NCBI RefSeq assembly: GCF_019021925.1
Contig: NZ_CP058990.1
Coordinates: 1,294,001-1,358,000 of the forward strand
Length of the DNA stretch: 64,000 nt
DNA from: Cellulophaga sp. HaHaR_3_176
GTDB lineage: Bacteria > Bacteroidota > Bacteroidia > Flavobacteriales > Flavobacteriaceae
Direction of reading: 5' to 3'
The stretch's first letter is position 1. Each line of letters begins with the position of its first letter. The position numbers and the translations under genes were made by a program. Shown here one piece after another: positions 44,110-51,486 of this stretch. The notes beneath the pieces are model-generated. The model was not told the DNA's origin, ran no database searches, and was given only the letters and a program-made list of their open reading frames with translations.

Positions 44110-44846
44110 TTGGCTTTTTTATACATAATAAGATTAAGGATAGGAGGAGGGAGTAGCGATAAGAATGTCATCATCCATTTCATTTTTAAAGGAAAAATAA
44201 CTAGCTTTTTTTTAGCATCAATAGCTTCGATAATTTTTTTTGTGGCCACATCAAGCGGCACTAAAAAAGGTTTTTTACTTAAGTCGTTGTTGTTTAATGC
44301 TCTTAATTTTAAAGTATCAATATACCCCGGAGCAATAGTAGTTATTGAAATGCCGAAAGGTTTTAAGGCTCTATGATAAGCATCTGAAATTTGGAGTATT
44401 GCACGTTTAGTTTTCGTATAAAGACTAGAGTTTTTATAATCTAAAATACCTGATACAGATGAAATTACCACAATATGACCAATTTTTTGATTTAGCATAG
44501 CTGTTCTTGCTACTTCGAAGCAATTAGTAGCTCCTAAAATATTGGTTTTAAGCATTTGTGCAGCTTCTTCATAAGAAATATTTCCTGCAACATCTTCTGC
44601 GTAGCTACCTGTGCAATTTATGAAGAGATCCAGATTTTCTTGTTTATTTAAAAAGCTTTGTACGGCCAACGTAAGTGAAGAAATCTCACAAACATCTGCC
44701 TGATACGCAAGTATATTAGAAGGCTTATTCTCTGAAATTTTATCTAAATCTCTACCACAAACCCCAACATGAAAGCCCTTAGCGCAATAATGTAGTGCTA
44801 ATGAATATCCAATTCCAGAAGTTCCGCCAGCAATAAAAATATTCAT
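44091..44846 (-). CDS. short-chain dehydrogenase/reductase
   Basis: I take the ATG at 44846 (251 residues), since the Rossmann fold begins there with NIFIAGGTSGIGYS. A longer frame from 44957 would run into the patatin-like gene and adds nothing family-like. NAD(P) motif GGTSGIG, the CGRD turn, the Ser in ISSVSG and Tyr-x3-Lys in YTKTK are intact. The C-terminal FPLKMKWMMTFLSLLPP is amphipathic and may reach the membrane. Its place inside the lipid operon suggests oxidation or reduction of a lipid chain or head group, which is inference. Confidence 0.88.
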   Translation of the reverse strand: MNIFIAGGTSGIGYSLALHYCAKGFHVGVCGRDLDKISENKPSNILAYQADVCEISSLTLAVQSFLNKQENLDLFINCTGSYAEDVAGNISYEEAAQMLKTNILGATNCFEVARTAMLNQKIGHIVVISSVSGILDYKNSSLYTKTKRAILQISDAYHRALKPFGISITTIAPGYIDTLKLRALNNNDLSKKPFLVPLDVATKKIIEAIDAKKKLVIFPLKMKWMMTFLSLLPPPILNLIMYKKAKWMKQE

Positions 44847-44905
44847 ATGTAAAAGGCTATTTTCATGAGTGTATAAATGTAAGTTTTTCAAAGCAATTAA
44901 TAGAA

Positions 44906-45949
44906 TTACTTTTCTATTTGCATGCTCTTCATGGTTTGCTGATATCCGTACTCCCATTGTTTATCCATATCATCTTTAAAGTCTTGGTAAGATTTAGGGT
45001 ATTCAAAGCAAATCTCAACGTTTTTCCAGTCTATACTTTTCTTGATGTAATGCCCTTCTAAATCTTTCTTGATATGAACGGTATCAATCTGAAAATTAGC
45101 GCCCTGATTTTCAATTTCTTGTAAACGTTGGTTGCCACTATACCCTAAAACTGCACGTACTAAGGCTTCTTCAACCGGACTATAAGACTGTTTTTTTTCT
45201 ATAGTTACCGTATTGGCTAAATGTTTAGCCAATTCAATAGGAATTAAATCAATAGCGCCTCCTGCAAAGTAGGTGTCTTCTAAGTATACAGGAGCCACAT
45301 AATACATATCAGAAACAGAAATCCGTGCACTAACTAACATGGAGAGATTTGTTTTAATTTCTACTGATCCTGATACGGCACTGTTTTTATAATTTTCGGA
45401 AGTAATGGTAATTGCGCTTAGGTCTATTTTACTAGCCGTTTCTTCATCTGTAAATATCACTTTTTGATACAATTTTTTACCGTCTCTTTTTTGCCCTATA
45501 AGCTTAGGATCAAAAAGTATTTGAGAACCTATAAAGAGTGTAGGTACTTTTGAAGAAAACTTCGTTGCTGTTAATGCCGGAAAATCTTCTGAAAAATCCT
45601 GAGATACGTCTGCAAGATATTTATGGAATACATCTTCCATAAAAGGGGCGTTCTTTTTAGATAACATTTTTTGGAGTGAAAGAAATCCTATCCTCGATAA
45701 CTTCTTCTCTTTTGTTAAACGTTCTTTTGTTGCAAATTGATAATACTCTTCTGATTTTAAATATGCTTTGCGTGATATCGTATCTGGAAAAGTATTAATT
45801 ACTGTTGCAGCAAAAGCACCTCCACATGTTGCAATAAGAACATCTGGTTTCATTTGTAACTCTTCTAATGCCGCATACATTCCAAGGTAAATCATTAACC
45901 GTGTACCTCCGCCAGAAAGAATAAAAGCGTTATTAAATTTACGTTGCAT
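44906..45949 (-). CDS. patatin-like protein with altered dyad
   Basis: A 347-residue patatin-fold protein. The oxyanion loop SGGGTR (12-17) is intact. Where active patatins have GxSxG this one reads IATCGG with Cys42 in place of Ser, and the Asp of the DGG/DGA motif reads AGG (Ala229), although an Asp sits three residues after it (Asp234). Either a Cys nucleophile works with another acid, or the protein is a non-catalytic lipid binder. It lies 3 nt after the CdsA gene and 59 nt before the SDR gene. The family call is firm; phospholipase activity is doubtful. Confidence 0.85.
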   Translation of the reverse strand: MQRKFNNAFILSGGGTRLMIYLGMYAALEELQMKPDVLIATCGGAFAATVINTFPDTISRKAYLKSEEYYQFATKERLTKEKKLSRIGFLSLQKMLSKKNAPFMEDVFHKYLADVSQDFSEDFPALTATKFSSKVPTLFIGSQILFDPKLIGQKRDGKKLYQKVIFTDEETASKIDLSAITITSENYKNSAVSGSVEIKTNLSMLVSARISVSDMYYVAPVYLEDTYFAGGAIDLIPIELAKHLANTVTIEKKQSYSPVEEALVRAVLGYSGNQRLQEIENQGANFQIDTVHIKKDLEGHYIKKSIDWKNVEICFEYPKSYQDFKDDMDKQWEYGYQQTMKSMQIEK

Positions 45950-45952
45950 AGC

Positions 45953-46768
45953 TTAGCTTTTTATTAATAACGGTAGTACCCAAAAGAAAATGGGCGCATT
46001 AAAAATAAGACTATCCATTCTATCCATAAGTCCGCCATGCCCAGGCAGTAACGCCCCAGTGTCTTTCATATTTGTTTTTCGCTTTAGTAGAGACATAAAA
46101 ACATCTCCAAAAAAACCTGAAACTCCCAAAATTATACCTAAAATTACATGAATTAGAATCGTAGAAGTCAAAAGAAAATACCCTAAAATAGTACTAAGTA
46201 CTGTGGTGAGAAACACACCTCCTATAACACCTTCCCAAGTCTTATTAGGACTAATTTTAGGCATTACTTTATGATTTCCAAAAAGCTTACCCATAAAATA
46301 TTGAAAGACATCATTTAATTCTGTAAGAACCACTAAATAAATAAGGGCTTTTATACCAAAAGCACTCTCTCTTAAATATAATAAATGCGGAAAAATCAGA
46401 AGGCTTAAGCTTAGCCCTATTACAATGCCAACACCTTGCTTTACGGTAACTTTTAGCATCAGAAAATAGATGAGAAATGTAATTAAGAAAGCAACAGCAT
46501 ACAGAAAATAATGTTCAAAATATAAAAAATAAAGCAATGAAAATTGTACAATCCCTAAGCTTAAAGCGGTAATGAGAAGGTTTCTTTTAACTTGAAACAT
46601 CCTTAAGAATTCATATAAAACTTGGCACCCTATCCAAGAGATAAAAAGTTTCATTGTTATAGAACTAGATATAGATATGGCAAATACTAAAATAATATAG
46701 CTCCATGTCTTTACCCGTAGCGGAACATCAGAAAATTTATTTTCAGAATTGTTTACTTCAAGCTCCAT
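45953..46768 (-). CDS. CdsA-like phosphatidate cytidylyltransferase
   Basis: A 271-residue integral membrane protein with about eight helices. The C-terminal CDS signature is complete: SLLKRKTNMKDTG followed by LLPGHGGLMDRMDS, and SPNKTWEGVIGG precedes it. It activates phosphatidic acid with CTP to CDP-diacylglycerol. Its placement next to a CDP-alcohol transferase suggests it is a dedicated enzyme for this operon rather than the housekeeping copy, which I have not seen in this window. It overlaps the upstream transferase gene by 11 nt. Confidence 0.92.
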   Translation of the reverse strand: MELEVNNSENKFSDVPLRVKTWSYIILVFAISISSSITMKLFISWIGCQVLYEFLRMFQVKRNLLITALSLGIVQFSLLYFLYFEHYFLYAVAFLITFLIYFLMLKVTVKQGVGIVIGLSLSLLIFPHLLYLRESAFGIKALIYLVVLTELNDVFQYFMGKLFGNHKVMPKISPNKTWEGVIGGVFLTTVLSTILGYFLLTSTILIHVILGIILGVSGFFGDVFMSLLKRKTNMKDTGALLPGHGGLMDRMDSLIFNAPIFFWVLPLLIKS

Positions 46769-47360
46769 GTAATGCTTTCTTTAGACGTGTAAAAGTACTG
46801 AGTACGAGCAATAAAATAATTATTCCAAAAATGTACCTAGAATAACTCGTAAGGTTTACACTAAAAAATAGGAGTAGACCATAAATACTTAAAAGTAAAG
46901 CACGATCACTTTTACCCATAGGACCATCATTTTTACGTTCTTTTCCTACTACTTTTCCTAATACTCCTGCAAATTCATTGATGATACTTAATGATATAAA
47001 CCCAATGATGATATATGAGCTCTCTGGTTGAAACTTAATCAAGGGAAAGAAAATAATAACGTCAGATACTAAATCTCCCATTTCATTTAGAACTTCACCT
47101 AATGCACTGGTTTGATTAAATTTTCTAGCCATCATGCCATCTAGGGCATTTAACGCCATTCGTAACAATAGTCCAATAGGTAAACTTAAGAAGAACCAGT
47201 GTATCCTATCTGCGTTCCAGAATAACAATCCAATAATAAAAGATACTAAAATAGAAGCTACCGTAATTTGATTTGCAGTTACATTACATTTATGTAAAAA
47301 AATTAAAACAGGATTTAAAATTTGTTGAAATTTGGGTTTTAATTTATAAATGGAAATCAT
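46758..47360 (-). CDS. CDP-alcohol phosphatidyltransferase with Asn-substituted motif
   Basis: A 200-residue membrane enzyme with about six helices. The CDP-alcohol motif D-x2-D-G-x2-A-R-x8-G-x3-D-x3-D is recognisable, but two of its four Asp are Asn: Asn71-x2-Asp74-Gly75...Ala78-Arg79...Gly88-x3-Asn92-x3-Asp96. In solved relatives these Asp residues bind the two catalytic metals and act as base. It is the first gene of the six-gene lipid operon, with a -7 box at 47390-47397. Its alcohol substrate is unknown. Because the rest of the motif and the fold are kept, I infer a distinct subfamily rather than decay. Confidence 0.85.
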   Translation of the reverse strand: MISIYKLKPKFQQILNPVLIFLHKCNVTANQITVASILVSFIIGLLFWNADRIHWFFLSLPIGLLLRMALNALDGMMARKFNQTSALGEVLNEMGDLVSDVIIFFPLIKFQPESSYIIIGFISLSIINEFAGVLGKVVGKERKNDGPMGKSDRALLLSIYGLLLFFSVNLTSYSRYIFGIIILLLVLSTFTRLKKALHGA

Positions 47361-47389
47361 GTAAGCTGCTTTTTTTCTACATTATATTT

Positions 47390-47397
47390 CAAATCTA
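47390..47397 (-). promoter_or_regulatory. -7 promoter box of six-gene lipid operon
   Basis: Minus-strand TAGATTTG fits TAnnTTTG, 29 bp before the first gene's ATG at 47360. A -33 box at normal spacing was not seen. Confidence 0.4.
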
Positions 47398-47586
47398 AGC
47401 CTTTTTATTAGAAATTACTCTATATCATTACAACACTAAAAATACCACAAACGAGTTCTTTAAGATGTATCATTTCTGTAATGAAACATTAATTTTTTAA
47501 TTTATAGCTACTCAACGAAAAATTAAAAGACACGAAAATGACTCAAATAGATTGATTACCTTGCGGCGTTTTAATACTCATAAATA

Positions 47587-48756
47587 ATGAATGCAAAGGA
47601 CTTAGTAGACTTACAGAGAACAAATGAATCTTTGTTTGATATAGACTCTAATTTAGATAGACTCGTAAAAAAAATTGAGCTTCTTAGCTATTTAAACCCT
47701 TCAAATACAGAAAAAGAAAAGCAACGTTTCTTTTCATCGAAATATACTATAAATCCGGAATTAAAATACCCGAAAATTAAATTTCATCCGTATAAATTAC
47801 ATAGGATGTTTTTTTCACAACGTTTAGAGCGTATTACAGATCAGAAAGTACAAAAACTGTATCAAGATATTATCTATTATTACTCAAATATGGTTCAATG
47901 TATACAAACTATAGGAGAACCTAAAAAGTTCCATTACAACTCTTTACGTGTGTATGGAACGCCTACTGAAAAGGATGTGCAGAATGCTAAATTCATTTTA
48001 CATCATTTTGATGAAGATGAGAGTGTTGATATGGAAAAAATATACACACCGAATGATGCTAAAGACTATTTTGAAGAGTTTTCGAAACAATATAATTTTC
48101 CGTTAAATATTAAGTTTTCGACAGCTATAGCGGCTGATGCTATGGTAAGTAATAGTACACAGACTTTATTGATAAAAAAGAATACTAAATTCAGCAAAAA
48201 CCAACTAATTACTTTAGCCAACCACGAAATTGGTGTGCATTTAGTAACTACATATAATGGTTTAGAACAACCATTAAAGATTTTTTCAAATGGTTTCCCT
48301 CGAAATGTAGAAACACAAGAAGGCCTTGCTGTATTTAGTGAATACATGAGTGGAGCTTTAACTTTAAAAAGACTCAAAACTCTGGCATATAGAGTTTTAG
48401 CATCAGACAGCTTAATTAAAGGTTATACCTTTTCTGATACTTTTGATATGATACACGGACAGTATAAATTAAATAGAGATGATGCTTTTGGTATTACTCT
48501 TAGAGTACACAGAGGAGGCGGATTTACTAAAGATAGGTTGTATTTAAGTGGATTAAAAAAAATATACAAACGCCACCAAAGAGGAGAAAGTTTAGATAAT
48601 TTATTAACTGGTAAAGTTACTATGGATTATGAAGCTGATATTGTTAATCTTCAAAACTTAGGTTTAGCAAATCCTATAACTCATAATAACATAGCTTATT
48701 TAGAAAATAAAAACGAGAATAAAACATTAGATTTTATACTTAATCATATGAAATAA
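47587..48756 (+). CDS. QEGLA-motif (DUF1704) putative metallopeptidase
   Basis: A 389-residue protein of the TIGR02421/DUF1704 family named for the QEGLA motif, seen here in NVETQEGLAVF. The zinc site is complete: NHEIGVH gives HExxH and the Glu of QEGLA is the likely third ligand. Known relatives in eukaryotes (MATCAP) are tubulin tyrosine carboxypeptidases; in bacteria the family was linked to flavohemoglobin expression, with no substrate. No signal peptide is seen, so it should act in the cytoplasm. It is divergent from the lipid operon (226 bp apart, enough for two promoters) and ends at a terminator. Confidence 0.88.
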   Translation: MNAKDLVDLQRTNESLFDIDSNLDRLVKKIELLSYLNPSNTEKEKQRFFSSKYTINPELKYPKIKFHPYKLHRMFFSQRLERITDQKVQKLYQDIIYYYSNMVQCIQTIGEPKKFHYNSLRVYGTPTEKDVQNAKFILHHFDEDESVDMEKIYTPNDAKDYFEEFSKQYNFPLNIKFSTAIAADAMVSNSTQTLLIKKNTKFSKNQLITLANHEIGVHLVTTYNGLEQPLKIFSNGFPRNVETQEGLAVFSEYMSGALTLKRLKTLAYRVLASDSLIKGYTFSDTFDMIHGQYKLNRDDAFGITLRVHRGGGFTKDRLYLSGLKKIYKRHQRGESLDNLLTGKVTMDYEADIVNLQNLGLANPITHNNIAYLENKNENKTLDFILNHMK

Positions 48757-48759
48757 TTT

Positions 48760-48795
48760 AAAAGCTCAGTACTATATATACGTTGCTGAGCTTTT
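48760..48795. terminator. terminator hairpin
   Basis: AAAAGCTCAG, 16-nt loop, CTGAGCTTTT followed by T residues. It follows the QEGLA gene (stop at 48756) and lies 18 bp from the stop of the convergent MuiA-like gene. Confidence 0.8.
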
Positions 48796-48812
48796 TTATT
48801 GATTTTTTATAT

Positions 48813-50852
48813 TTATAAGGTAATATGCCTTTCTTTGGGGTATTTAACCTGAAAAGAGAAAGATTCTTTAGCTTCTTCTTTTGATTTAAGTTTCATTTTC
48901 CAAGTTAGTAGACCTTTTTTTTCATCGTAAATAGCATTATTTGTAATAATATCTTCTACTTTAATTTCTTTATTCTGAGAAATAGGTATTCTATCCATTA
49001 TCATTACATCAATAGCATTTGATTTATTATTTTTAATTTCTAAATTATAAGTTCTATTTAAAATACGGTTATTACCTGTAAAAGATTTGCTTTTAAAGTT
49101 TCTGTCTTGTTTTCTCGTAATTGTAATGGCGTCATCAACACCTAATGAAACAGTCATTTCTTTGTTTATAGTATAAGGATCAATTGTAGTTTTCCCTGCA
49201 AAACTGCCATTAAAGTAAACATTAGCTTCTCCTGGCAACAAATTTAATTTCTCCCAATCCTTGAATCTAGCCGTAAGAAAAACATTTTCATTAATTACTG
49301 GAGCAGCAAAAAACTCATAACTAGCATCAAGCTTAAATGTATTAATTTCTATGGATGAAAGATCTCCATCACTAGTAATAGAACAGGTTTTTTTTATACT
49401 AAACTTAGTACTGGTAACATCTTCTTGGCTTGTGCTTTTTTTCGTCGAAATTAATACAATGCCATTTGTTGCTCGACTCCCATAAATTTCTATACTAACC
49501 TCATTATTTAAAATTTCTATATCCTGAATCTCACTTACATCTAAATCACCTTCTTCAAATCCTTCCACAGGAACGCCATCAATAATATATAAAGGTTGAG
49601 AAGCCTTGGTAACATTTGATACCCCTCTAATCTGAATACCTGAAACTTTACCGGACAATGCACGTGTAATATTCGATTTTTCTCGACTCCCATAACCTAC
49701 AATTATAACCTCTTCTAAAGCTTCTAAATTTTCTTCAAGGTTTAAATTAATTCTAGAGGAGTAAATTGGTGTTTCATTAGTATTAAATCCTAAATGTGAA
49801 AAAACAAGTTCTTGCCCTGCTTGTGTATCTAAAGTATAAAAACCATCAAAATCTGTTTGGGTACCAATATTAGTTCCTTTTATAACAACATTACAGCCAG
49901 GTAATGGAGTACCAGACTCATCAGTAACAATACCTGATACTTTCTTAACTGTAGGGTTGTGCGTATATTTTTGCTTTTTTACCTGAGATAGGTATGACTT
50001 TCTGTGTCCAAAATTTAAATAATCTGTATTAACAGTAGGTTTTATTGTTAAAATATTCGGATTACCTGAAGATAGGGTTAATGCTACATCATTCCAATTC
50101 TCACCAGTTTTTTGATATACATGTGCTTTATAAATAAACTGTAATGGATCGTTTAATTTATTCGATTTGATATCGTAATTAGGTATCCAACCAGCATCTT
50201 GAACATTATATTTAATTTCTAATGTTAAATTTGAAATTATTGGAGTATCAAATTTTATACTGATTTCTCCTTTTGGTTTTATGGGTACTGAATTTTTTTC
50301 AGCTAATTGATTTCTGTAATCTTTAATAGAAATACTTAACTCATTGATTTTTGAATTTATGGAGAATATTTCATTTCTAATAGCTGTAATACGTTCTCTA
50401 TAGTAGGTGCTAATCGTTTTTAGTTTTTCTAGGTCTAAATTTTGATTTGTTGCACTAACTGTTCGGTTTTTTATAATTACAACTTCCTCTTCATCTAGGC
50501 CAGCTATCTTATTTTTAAGCATAGATATTTTCAATTCTAATGTTTTGATTTTAGTACTGATTTCATCAACTTCTATATTAATAATTGGTTTATCCAAATA
50601 GTTAATATCGTAACTAATAGAAAGTATAGAAGCAGCCTGTAAACCAGAAATTTGAATACTACTTTCATCTATTTTAGAAGATAAGCCTGTGAAAACAAGT
50701 TCAGATGTGCCATTTTCAATAGTAAATATAGCTTGTCGAGTAATTTCAGCACTGTTTTGATAAACAGTAACGGCTTTAATTTTTGAAGGAATTTTTTCGG
50801 ATCCGAAAATTAAAAATGGTAAAAACAGAGTTATAAAAAGTACTTTTTTCAT
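48813..50852 (-). CDS. MuiA-like (DUF4139) protein with inserted SusC-type plug module
   Basis: A 679-residue exported protein (signal peptide ending near residue 18). The MuiA/DUF4140-DUF4139 frame is seen at about 22-100, a coiled coil at about 95-185 and the DUF4139 sandwich at about 195-300 and 490-679. Between them, at about 304-473, lies a carboxypeptidase-regulatory domain (KKVSGIVTDESGTPLPGC, TQTDFDGFYTL) and a TonB-plug-like segment (EEVIIVGYGSREKSNITRALS, LYIIDGVP, RATNGIVLISTKK). No 22-strand barrel follows. Mucoidy inhibitor A-like proteins affect capsule in other bacteria. The insert probably docks the protein to a partner; function is unknown. A leader inverted repeat at 50858-50912 lies upstream. 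Confidence 0.82.
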   Translation of the reverse strand: MKKVLFITLFLPFLIFGSEKIPSKIKAVTVYQNSAEITRQAIFTIENGTSELVFTGLSSKIDESSIQISGLQAASILSISYDINYLDKPIINIEVDEISTKIKTLELKISMLKNKIAGLDEEEVVIIKNRTVSATNQNLDLEKLKTISTYYRERITAIRNEIFSINSKINELSISIKDYRNQLAEKNSVPIKPKGEISIKFDTPIISNLTLEIKYNVQDAGWIPNYDIKSNKLNDPLQFIYKAHVYQKTGENWNDVALTLSSGNPNILTIKPTVNTDYLNFGHRKSYLSQVKKQKYTHNPTVKKVSGIVTDESGTPLPGCNVVIKGTNIGTQTDFDGFYTLDTQAGQELVFSHLGFNTNETPIYSSRINLNLEENLEALEEVIIVGYGSREKSNITRALSGKVSGIQIRGVSNVTKASQPLYIIDGVPVEGFEEGDLDVSEIQDIEILNNEVSIEIYGSRATNGIVLISTKKSTSQEDVTSTKFSIKKTCSITSDGDLSSIEINTFKLDASYEFFAAPVINENVFLTARFKDWEKLNLLPGEANVYFNGSFAGKTTIDPYTINKEMTVSLGVDDAITITRKQDRNFKSKSFTGNNRILNRTYNLEIKNNKSNAIDVMIMDRIPISQNKEIKVEDIITNNAIYDEKKGLLTWKMKLKSKEEAKESFSFQVKYPKERHITL

Positions 50853-50857
50853 TTTTA

Positions 50858-50912
50858 GTTGGTTTTAAATTCAACATAAACTTAAGTTTAGTCTTAAACT
50901 TTAAAAACCAAC
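50858..50912. repeat. imperfect inverted repeat upstream of MuiA-like gene
   Basis: GTTGGTTTTAAA (50858-50869) and TTTAAAAACCAAC (50900-50912), a 12-bp match with one bulged base, enclosing an inner AAACTTAAGTTT-type repeat. It begins 5 bp before the start codon, so it could be an operator or fold in the mRNA leader and cover the ribosome site. Confidence 0.35.
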
Positions 50913-50972
50913 ATTTAGTAAAGTAGGTATTTGAGAAAGGGAAGTATACTTTTGAAATAGTTTAGTACATTT

Positions 50973-51386
50973 TCAATCTAAAAATTTTGATTTTAGTTCT
51001 GGTGTAGGAATCATACAAGATTCTTTTTTACCATACCATTTATACCTATTTCTAGCAATAAAATCATAAATCGTATTTCTGAACCCTTCAGGTACCCATT
51101 CAAATATCACTAATAGAGACCAAATACCGCCAAAGGTCTTTCCTATTTTTAAGGCTGCAGTAGATTTTATATAATAAGCTATGCCTGGTTCTATTAAAAT
51201 AATAGAATCAACTTCAGTTGTACTTATATTACGTTCTGTAGCTAATCTTTTTCCAATATCACTCTGTAAAGCAGCAAAACGATACATATCAATTTTATCA
51301 TGCTTAATTATGAATTGAATTGATGAATTGCAAAGATTACAAACACCATCAAAAAGAATTATTTTATGTGATTTATTATTTTTCAT
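50973..51386 (-). CDS. thiol-disulfide oxidoreductase DCC family protein
   Basis: A 137-residue DUF393 protein. The motif D-G-V-C-N-L-C-N near residues 14-21 is the DxxCxxC signature that names the family, a thioredoxin-like redox site. The rest (RFAALQSDIGKRLA, GGIWSLLVIF, FIARNRYKWYGKKESC) is typical. No signal peptide is seen. The electron partner is unknown. It lies 100 nt downstream of the mutS2 gene and 120 nt upstream of the MuiA-like gene, and is probably its own unit. Confidence 0.88.
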   Translation of the reverse strand: MKNNKSHKIILFDGVCNLCNSSIQFIIKHDKIDMYRFAALQSDIGKRLATERNISTTEVDSIILIEPGIAYYIKSTAALKIGKTFGGIWSLLVIFEWVPEGFRNTIYDFIARNRYKWYGKKESCMIPTPELKSKFLD

Positions 51387-51486
51387 TTAATATTTTTTAC
51401 GAATTTTTTAATCTTTTTTTCGTAAAAAAAAGCAAGAGTAAGATATGGTAAAAACAAGTACACTTTACTTACTTTATCAATTTAAA

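Noticed and set aside
44847..44957. Upstream ATG for the SDR gene
   Set aside because: It would overlap the patatin-like gene by 52 nt and adds no family sequence before the Rossmann fold.
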